A stretch of DNA of 64,000 nt from Phalacrocorax aristotelis (lineage: Eukaryota; Chordata; Aves; Suliformes; Phalacrocoracidae): contig NW_027441375.1 in the NCBI RefSeq assembly GCF_949628215.1, positions 466,001-530,000 on the forward strand, written 5' to 3'. Each line of letters begins with the position of its first letter. The stretch's first letter is position 1. The notes beneath the pieces are model-generated. The model worked only from the letters and a program-made list of their open reading frames with translations, did not search any database and was not told the origin of the DNA. The position numbers and the translations under genes are program-made. Below, piece by piece: positions 56,460-64,000 of this stretch.

Positions 56460-59400
56460 AGTACTGGGAGGGACCTGGGATGTACTGGGAGGGACCTGGG
56501 ATGTACTGGGAGGGACCTGGGATGTGCTGGGATGTAATGGGACGGAACTGGGATGTAATGGGACGGAACTGGGAAAGAAGTGGTAGTGAACCGGGAGGGA
56601 ATTGGGATGTACGGGGATGAACTGGTAGGGAACTGGGATGTACTGGCATGGAACGGGGATGTATTGGGATGTACAGGAACGGAACTGGAATGTACTGCGA
56701 TGTACTGGGATGTACTGGGAGCAAACTGGGATTTACTGGGATGTACTGGGAGGAAACTGGGATATACTGGGAGGCACTGGGAGGGAAGTGGGTGTCAACT
56801 GGGACATTCCAGTTTCCTCCCAGTACATCCCAGCTCCCTACCAGTGCAGCCCAGTACATCCCAGATCCCTCCCAGTACATCCCAGTTCCCTCCCAGTCCG
56901 TCCCAGTACATCCCAGTACATCCCAGTTCCCTCACAGTACATCCCAGTTCCCTCACAGTTCACACACAGTTCACTCCCAGTTCCATTCCAGTACATCCCA
57001 GTACATGCCACTTTCCTCCAAGTAAACCCCAGTTCCCTCCCACTACATCCAAGTTCCCTCCCACTTCCCTCTAAGTACATCCCAGTACTTCACAGTTCAC
57101 TCCCAGTACATCCCAGTTCCCCCTCGGTACATAACAGTTCCCTCCCAGTACACCCCAGTACATCCCAGTTCCCTCCCAGTATGTCCCAGTACATCCTAGT
57201 TCCCTCCCAGTACATACCAGTTCCCTCCCAGTACATCCCAGTACATCCTGGTACATCCCAGTTCCCACCCAGTACATCCTACTACATACCAGTTCCCTCC
57301 CAGTTCACTCCCAGTACATCCCAGTACTTCACAGTTCCATCCCAGTACATCCCAGTACGCACCAGTTCCCCTCAGTACATAACACTTCCCTCCCAGTACA
57401 TACCAGTACATCCCAGTGTCCTCACAGTACGTCCCAGTTCCCTCACAGTACATCCCAGTTCCCTACCAGTACGTCCCAGTTACCTCCCAGTTCACTCCCA
57501 GTACATAACAGTTACCTCCCAGTACATCCCAGTAGATCCTGGTACATCCCAAATCCCTGCCAGTTCCACCCGGTACAACCCAGTACAAGCCTGTACATCC
57601 TAGTTCCTCCACAGTACATCCCAGGGCATCCCCGCACATTGTAGTGCCTCCCAGTACATCCCAGTTCCCTCCCAGTACTGGGAGGGACCTGGGATGTACT
57701 GGGAGGGAACTGGGACGTACTGGGAGGGAACTGGGATGTACTGGGATGTAATGGGACGGAACTGGGATGTATTGGGAGGCACTGGGAAAGAAGTGGTAGT
57801 GAACCGGGAGGGAATTGGGATGTACGGGGATGAACTGGTAGGGAACTGGGATGTACTGGCATGGAACGGGGATGTATTGGGATGTACAGGAACGGAACTG
57901 GAATGTACTGCGATGTACTGGGATGTACTGGGAGCGAACTGGGATTTACTGGGATGTACTGGGAGGAAACTGGGATATACTGGGAGGAAACTGGGATATA
58001 CTGGGAGGCATTGGGAGGGAAGTGGGTGTCAACTGGGACATTCCAGATTCCTCCCAGTACATCCCAGTTCCCTACCAGTGCAGCCCAGTACATCCCAGTT
58101 CCCTCCCAGTCCGTCCCAATCCCCTCCCAGTACATCCCAGTTCCCTGCCAGTATGTCCCAGTACATCCCAGTTCCCTCCCACTACATCCCAGTACATCCC
58201 AGTTCCCTCCCAGTACATCCCAGTACATCCCACTACATCCCAGTACATCCTGGTACATCCCAGTTCCCACCCAGTACATCCTACTACATACCAGTTCCCT
58301 CCCAGTTCCCTCCCAGTACATCCCAGTACTTCACAGTTCCCTCCCAGTACATCCCAGTACGTCCCAGTTCCCCTCAGTACATAACACTTCCCTCCCAGTA
58401 CATACCAGTACATCCCAGTTCCCTCACAGTACATCCCAGTTCCCTACCAGTACATCCCAGTTCCCTCCCTGTTCCTTCCCAGTACATAACAGTTACCTCC
58501 CAGTACTGGGAGGGACCTGGGATGTACTGGGAGGGAACTGGGACGTACTGGGAGGGAACTGGGATGTACTGGGATGTAATGGGACGGAACTGGGATGTAT
58601 TGGGAGGCACTGGGAAAGAAGTGGTAGTGAACCGGGAGGGAATTGGGATGTACGGGGATGAACTGGTAGGGAACTGGGATGTACTGGCATGGAACGGGGA
58701 TGTATTGGGATGTACAGGAACGGAACTGGAATGTACTGCGATGTACTGGGATGTACTGGGAGCGAACTGGGATTTACTGGGATGTACTGGGAGGAAACTG
58801 GGATATACTGGGAGGAAACTGGGATATACTGGGAGGAAACTGGGATATACTGGGAGGCATTGGGAGGGAAGTGGGTGTCAACTGGGACATTCCAGTTTCC
58901 TCCCAGTACATCCCAGTTCCCTACCAGTGCAGCCCAGTACATCCCAGTTCCCTCCCAGTCCGTCCCAATCCCCTCCCAGTACATCCCAGTTCCCTGCCAG
59001 TATGTCCCAGTACATCCCAGTTCCCTCCCAGTACATACCAGTTCCCTCCCAGTACATCCCAGTTCCCTCCCAGTTCCCTCCCACTACATCCCAGTACATC
59101 CCAGTTCCCTCCCAGTACATACCAGTTCCCTCCCAGTACATCCCAGTTCCCTCCCAGTACATACCAGTTCCCTACCAGTGCAGCCCAGTATATCCCAGAT
59201 CCCTCCCAGTCCCTCCCAGTCCCTCCCAGTACATCCCAGTTCCCTCACAGTACATCCCAGTTCCCTCACAGTTCACACACAGTTCACTCCCAGTTCCATT
59301 CCAGTACATCCCAGTACATGCCAGTTGCCTCCCAGTTTCCTCTAAGTACATCCCAGTACTTTAAAGTTCCCTCCCAGTACATCCCAGTTCCCTCACAGTA

Positions 59401-62400
59401 CATCCCAGTACTTCACAGTTCACTCCCACTACATCCCAGTACGTCCCAGTTCCCCCTTGGTACATAACACTTCCCTCCCAATACATCCAAGTTCCCTCCC
59501 AGTACATCCCAATCCCCTCCCAGTACATCCCAGTTCCCTGCCAGTACATCCCAGTTCCCTCCCAGTACATACCAGTTCCCTCCCAGTACATCCCACTTCC
59601 CTCCCAGTTCCCTCCCACTACATCCCAGTTCCCTCCCAGTACATCCCAGTTCCCTCCCAGTACATCCCAGTTCCCTACCAGTACGTCCCAGTTACCTCCC
59701 AGTTCACTCCCAGTACATAACAGTTACCTCCCAGTACATCCCAGTAGATCCTGGTACATCCCAAATCCCTGCTAGTTCCACCCGGTACAACCCAGTACAA
59801 GCCTGTACATCCTAGTTCCTCCACGGTACATCCCAGGGCATCCCCGCACATTGTAGTGCCTCCCACTACATCCCAGGTCCCTCCCAGTACTGGGAGGGAC
59901 CTGGGATGTACTGGGAGGGAACTGGGATGTACTGGGAGGGAACTGGGATGTGCTGGGATGTAATGGGACGGAACTGGGATGTAATGGGACGGAACTGGGA
60001 AAGAAGTGGTAGTGAACCGGGAGGGAATTGGGATGTACGGGGATGAACTGGTAGGGAACTGGGATGTACTGGCATGGAACGGGGATGTATTTGGATGTAC
60101 AGGAACAGAACTGGAATGTACAGCGATGTACTGGGATGTACTGGGAGCAAACTGGGATTTACTGGGATGTACTGGGAGGAAACTGGGATATACTGGGAGG
60201 CACTGGGAGGGAAGTGGGTGTCAGCTGGGACATTCCAGTTTCCTCCCAGTACATCCCAGCTCCCTACCAGTGCAGCCCAGTACATCCCAGATCCCTCCCA
60301 GTACATCCCAGTTCCCTCCCAGTCCGTCCCAGTACATCCCAGTACATCCCAGTTCCCTCACAGTACATCCCAGTTCCCTCACAGTTCACACACAGTTCAC
60401 TCCCAGTTCCATTCCAGTACATCCCAGTACATGCCACTTTCCTCCAAGTAAATCCCAGTTCCCTCCCACTACATCCAAGTTCCCTCCCACTTCCCTCTAA
60501 GTACATCCCAGTACTTCACAGTTCACTCCCAGTACATCCCAGTTCCCCCTCGGTACATAACAGTTCCCTCCCAGTACACCCCAGTACATCCCAGTTCCCT
60601 CCCAGTATGTCCCACTACATCCCAGTTCCCTCCCAGTCCATCCCAGTTCCCTCCCAGTAAATCCCAATTCCCAACACTTTCCACCCAGTACATCCCAGTT
60701 CCCTCCCAGTACATACCAGTTCCCTCCCAGTACATCCCAGTACTTCACAGTTCCCTCCCAGTTCACTCCCAGTTCCCTCCCACTACATCCCAGTTCCCTC
60801 TAAGTACATCCCAATACTTCGTAGTTCCCTCCCAGCACGTCCCAGTACGTCCCAGTTCCCCTCAGTACATAACACTTCCCTCCCAGTACATACCAGTACA
60901 TCCCAGTGTCCTCACAGTACGTCCCAGTTCCCTCCCAGTACATCCCAGTACGTCCCAGTTCCCCTCAGTACATAACACTTCCCTCCCAGTACATACCAGT
61001 ACATCCCAGTGTCCTCACAGTACATCCCAGTTCCCTCCCAGTACATCCCAGTTCTCTCCCAGTTCACTCCCAGTACACAACAGTTACCTCCCAGTACATC
61101 CCAGTACATGCCAGTAGATCCTGGTACATCCCAAATCCCTGCCAGTTCCACCCGGTACAACCGAGTACAAGCCTGTACATCCTAGTTCCTCCACAGTACA
61201 TCCCAGGGCATCCCCGCACATTGTAGTGCCTCCCAGTACATCCCAGTTCCCTCCCAGTACTGGGAGGAAACTGGGATGTACTGGGAGGGAACTGGGACGT
61301 ACTGGGAGGGAACTGGGACGTACTGAGATGTAATGGGACGGAACTGGGATGTATTGGGAGGCACAGGAAAAGAAGTGGTAGTGAACCGGGAGGGAACTGG
61401 GATGTACGGGGATGAACTGGTAGGAAACTGGGATGTACTGGCATGGAACGGGGATGTATTGGGATGTACAGGAACAGAACTGCAATGTACAGCGATGTAT
61501 TGGCATGTACTGGCAGCGAGCTGGGATTTACTGGGATGTACTGGGAGGAAACTGGGATATACTGGGAGGAAACTGGGATATACTGGGAGGCATTGGGAGG
61601 GAAGTGGGTGTCAACTGGGACATTCCAGTTTCCTCCCAGTACATCCCAGTTCCCTACCAGTGCAGCCCAGTACATCCCAGTTCCCTCCCAGTCCGTCCCA
61701 ATCCCCTCCCAGTACATCCCAGTTCCCTGCCAGTATGTCCCAGTACATCCCAGTTCCCTCCCAGTACATACCAGTTCCCTCCCAGTACATCCCAGTTCCC
61801 TCCCAGTTCCCTCCCACTACATCCCAGTACATCCCAGTTCCCTCCCAGTACATACCAGTTCCCTCCCAGTACATCCCAGTTCCCTCCCAGTACATCCCAG
61901 TTCCCTACCAGTGCAGCCCAGTATATCCCAGATCCCTCCCAGTCCTTCCCAGTACATCCCAGTTCCCTCACAGTACATCCCAGTTCCCTCCCAGTTCACA
62001 CACAGTTCACTCCCAGTTCCATTCCAGTACATCCCAGTACATGCCAGTTGCCTCCCAGTTTCCTCTAAGTACATCCCAGTACTTTAAAGTTCCCTCCCAG
62101 TACATCCCAGTTCCCTCACAGTACATCCCAGTACTTCACAGTTCACTCCCACTACATCCCAGTACGTCCCAGTTCCCCCTTGGTACATAACACTTCCCTC
62201 CCAATACACCCAAGTTCCCTCCCAGTACATCCCAATCCCCTCCCAGTACATCCCAGTTCCCTGCCAGTACATCCCAGTTCCCTCCCAGTGCATACCAGTT
62301 CCCTCCCAGTTCCCTCCCACTACATCCCAGTTCCCTCCCAGTACGTCCCAGTTCCCTCCCAGTACGTCCCAGTTCCCTACCAGTACGTCCCAGTTCCCTA

Positions 62401-64000
62401 CCAGTACGTCCCAGTTCCCTACCAGTTCACTCCCAGTACATAACAGTTACCTCCCAGTACATCCCAGTAGATCCTGGTACATCCCAAATCCCTGCCAGTT
62501 CCACCCGGTACAACCCAGTACAAGCCTGTACATCCTAGTTCCTCCACAGTACATCCCAGGGCATCCCCGCACATTGTAGTGCCTCCCAGTACATCCCAGG
62601 TCCCTCCCAGTACTGGGAGGGAACTGGGATGTACTGGGAGGGACCTGGGATGTACTGGGAGGGAACTGGGATGTACTGGGATGTAATGGGACGGAACTGG
62701 GATGTATTGGGAGGCACTGGGAAAGAAGTGGTAGTGAACCGGGAGGGAATTGGGATGTACGGGGATGAACTGGTAGGGAACTGGGATGTACTGGCATGGA
62801 ACGGGGATGTATTGGGATGTACAGGAACGGAACTGGAATGTACTGCGATGTACTGGGATGTACTGGGAGCGAACTGGGATTTACTGGGATGTACTGGGAG
62901 GAAACTGGGATATACTGGGATATACTGGGAGGCATTGGGAGGGAAGTGGGTGTCAACTGGGACATTCCAGTTTCCTCCCAGTACATCCCAGTTCCCTACC
63001 AGTGCAGCCCAGTACATCCCAGTTCCCTCCCAGTCCGTCCCAATCCCCTCCCAGTACATCCCAGTTCCCTGCCAGTATGTCCCAGTACATCCCAGTTCCC
63101 TCCCAGTACATACCAGTTCCCTCCCAGTACATCCCAGTTCCCTCCCAGTTCCCTCCCAGTACATTCCAGTACTTCACAGTTCCCTCCCAGTACATCCCAG
63201 TACGTCCCAGTTCCCTCCCAGTACATCCCAGTACGTCCCAGTTCCCTCCCAGTACATCCCAGTACGTCCCAGTTCCCTCCCAGTACATAACACTTCCCTC
63301 CCAGTACATCCCAGTTCCCTACCAGTACATCCCAGTTCCCTCCCTGTTCCTTCCCAGTACGTAACAGTTACCTCCCAGTACATCCCAGTAGATCCTGGTA
63401 CATCCCAAATCCCTGCTAGTTCCACCCGGTACAACCCAGTACAAGCCTGTACATCCTAGTTCCTCCACAGTACATCCCAGGGCATCCCCGCACATTGTAG
63501 TGCCTCCCAGTACATCCCAGTTCCCTCCCAGTACTGGGAGGGACCTGGGATGTACTGGGATGTAATGGGATGGAACTGGGATGTATTGGGAGGCATTGGG
63601 AAAGAAGTGGTAGTGAACCGGGAGGGAATTGGGATGTACGGGGATGAACTGGTAGGGAACTGGGATGTACTGGCATGGAACGGGGATGTATTGGGATGTA
63701 CAGGAACAGAACTGGAATGTACAGCGATGTATTGGCATGTACTGGGAGCAAACTGGGATTTACTGGGATATACTGGGAGGAAACTGGGATATACTGGGAG
63801 GAAACTGGGATATACTGGGAGGAAACTGGGATATACTGGGAGGAAACTGGGATATACTGGGAGGCATTGGGAGGGAAGTGGGTGTCAACTGGGACATTCC
63901 AGTTTCCTCCCAGTACATCCCAGTTCCCTACCAGTGCAGCCCAGTACATCCCAGTTCCCTCCCAGTCCGTCCCAATCCCCTCCCAGTACATCCCAGTTCC

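Larger units (their letters stand above)
42080..64000. repeat. Partially inverted 21-bp satellite, block 2
   Basis: Same monomer and unit plan as block 1 in the same orientation, running off the right edge. G-rich + strand arms: about 43173-43570, 45001-45345, 45983-46308, 46697-47043, 48037-48385, 49382-49832, 50450-50815, 52318-52665, 53661-54112, 54729-55095, 56461-56810, 57676-58044, 58503-58890, 59889-60235, 61258-61625, 62612-62967 and 63532-63900. Each ends with GGGACATTCCAG. The first 45 bp or so (to 42124) are degenerate. No genes; every long open frame follows from the 21-bp period. Confidence 0.93.

Noticed and set aside
57694..59364. A 556-codon open frame rich in SQYIPVPS and GTGMYWE heptapeptides
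   Set aside because: It is a reading of the 21-bp satellite through two strand flips. All other frames are open too, and there is no splice, promoter or conserved domain signal.

Overview
The window looks like vertebrate DNA, most likely from a bird and perhaps chicken. The signs are a GC-rich, CpG-island-rich region with very short introns, a class I (gammaretrovirus-like) endogenous provirus, no mammalian Alu or L1 sequence, and a 10+11-bp satellite whose partly inverted architecture resembles the chicken PO41/partially-inverted-repeat satellites. That last match is from memory, not a search. No prokaryotic genes, operons or CRISPR arrays are present.

Layout: (1) 1-8319 is satellite block 1, a 21-bp monomer (CCCAGTACAT + CCCAGTTCCCT) in higher-order units that flip strand at a palindromic centre. 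(2) 8321-8575 is a 5'-truncated LTR fused to the satellite. (3) 8576-19092 (unit A) and 19093-29275 (unit B) are two near-identical tandem copies of a 10.2-10.5-kb segment. Each holds a GA-rich minisatellite, the 3' end of a minus-strand gene, a 599-bp insertion, a promoter with ZNF143-like and E-box motifs, a CpG island with a CTCF-like site, an 11-bp satellite array (about 69 copies in A, about 42 in B), more GA-rich minisatellite, and an env-less, multiply broken provirus with two LTRs. (4) 29276-42080 (region C) is mostly single copy. It holds what looks like the less rearranged version of the gene region copied into A and B, with candidate minus-strand exons, two CpG islands, a second candidate minus-strand gene at 40.7-41.7 kb and a 58-bp minisatellite. 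(5) 42080-64000 is satellite block 2, in the same orientation as block 1. It contains an apparently perfect 4,280-bp tandem duplication (47510-56091).

Most long open reading frames here are artefacts: the 21-bp monomer is a multiple of three and lacks stops in all six frames. The only recognisable protein-coding sequence is the decayed gag-pro-pol of the two proviral copies. Host exons in region C are inferred from splice signals only, and I could not name the genes.

The main story is structural. A satellite that can form hairpins and G-quadruplexes surrounds a small gene island. That island was rearranged by LTR-flanked tandem duplication, by the birth of a new 11-bp array from half a satellite monomer, and by a break at a satellite palindrome centre.
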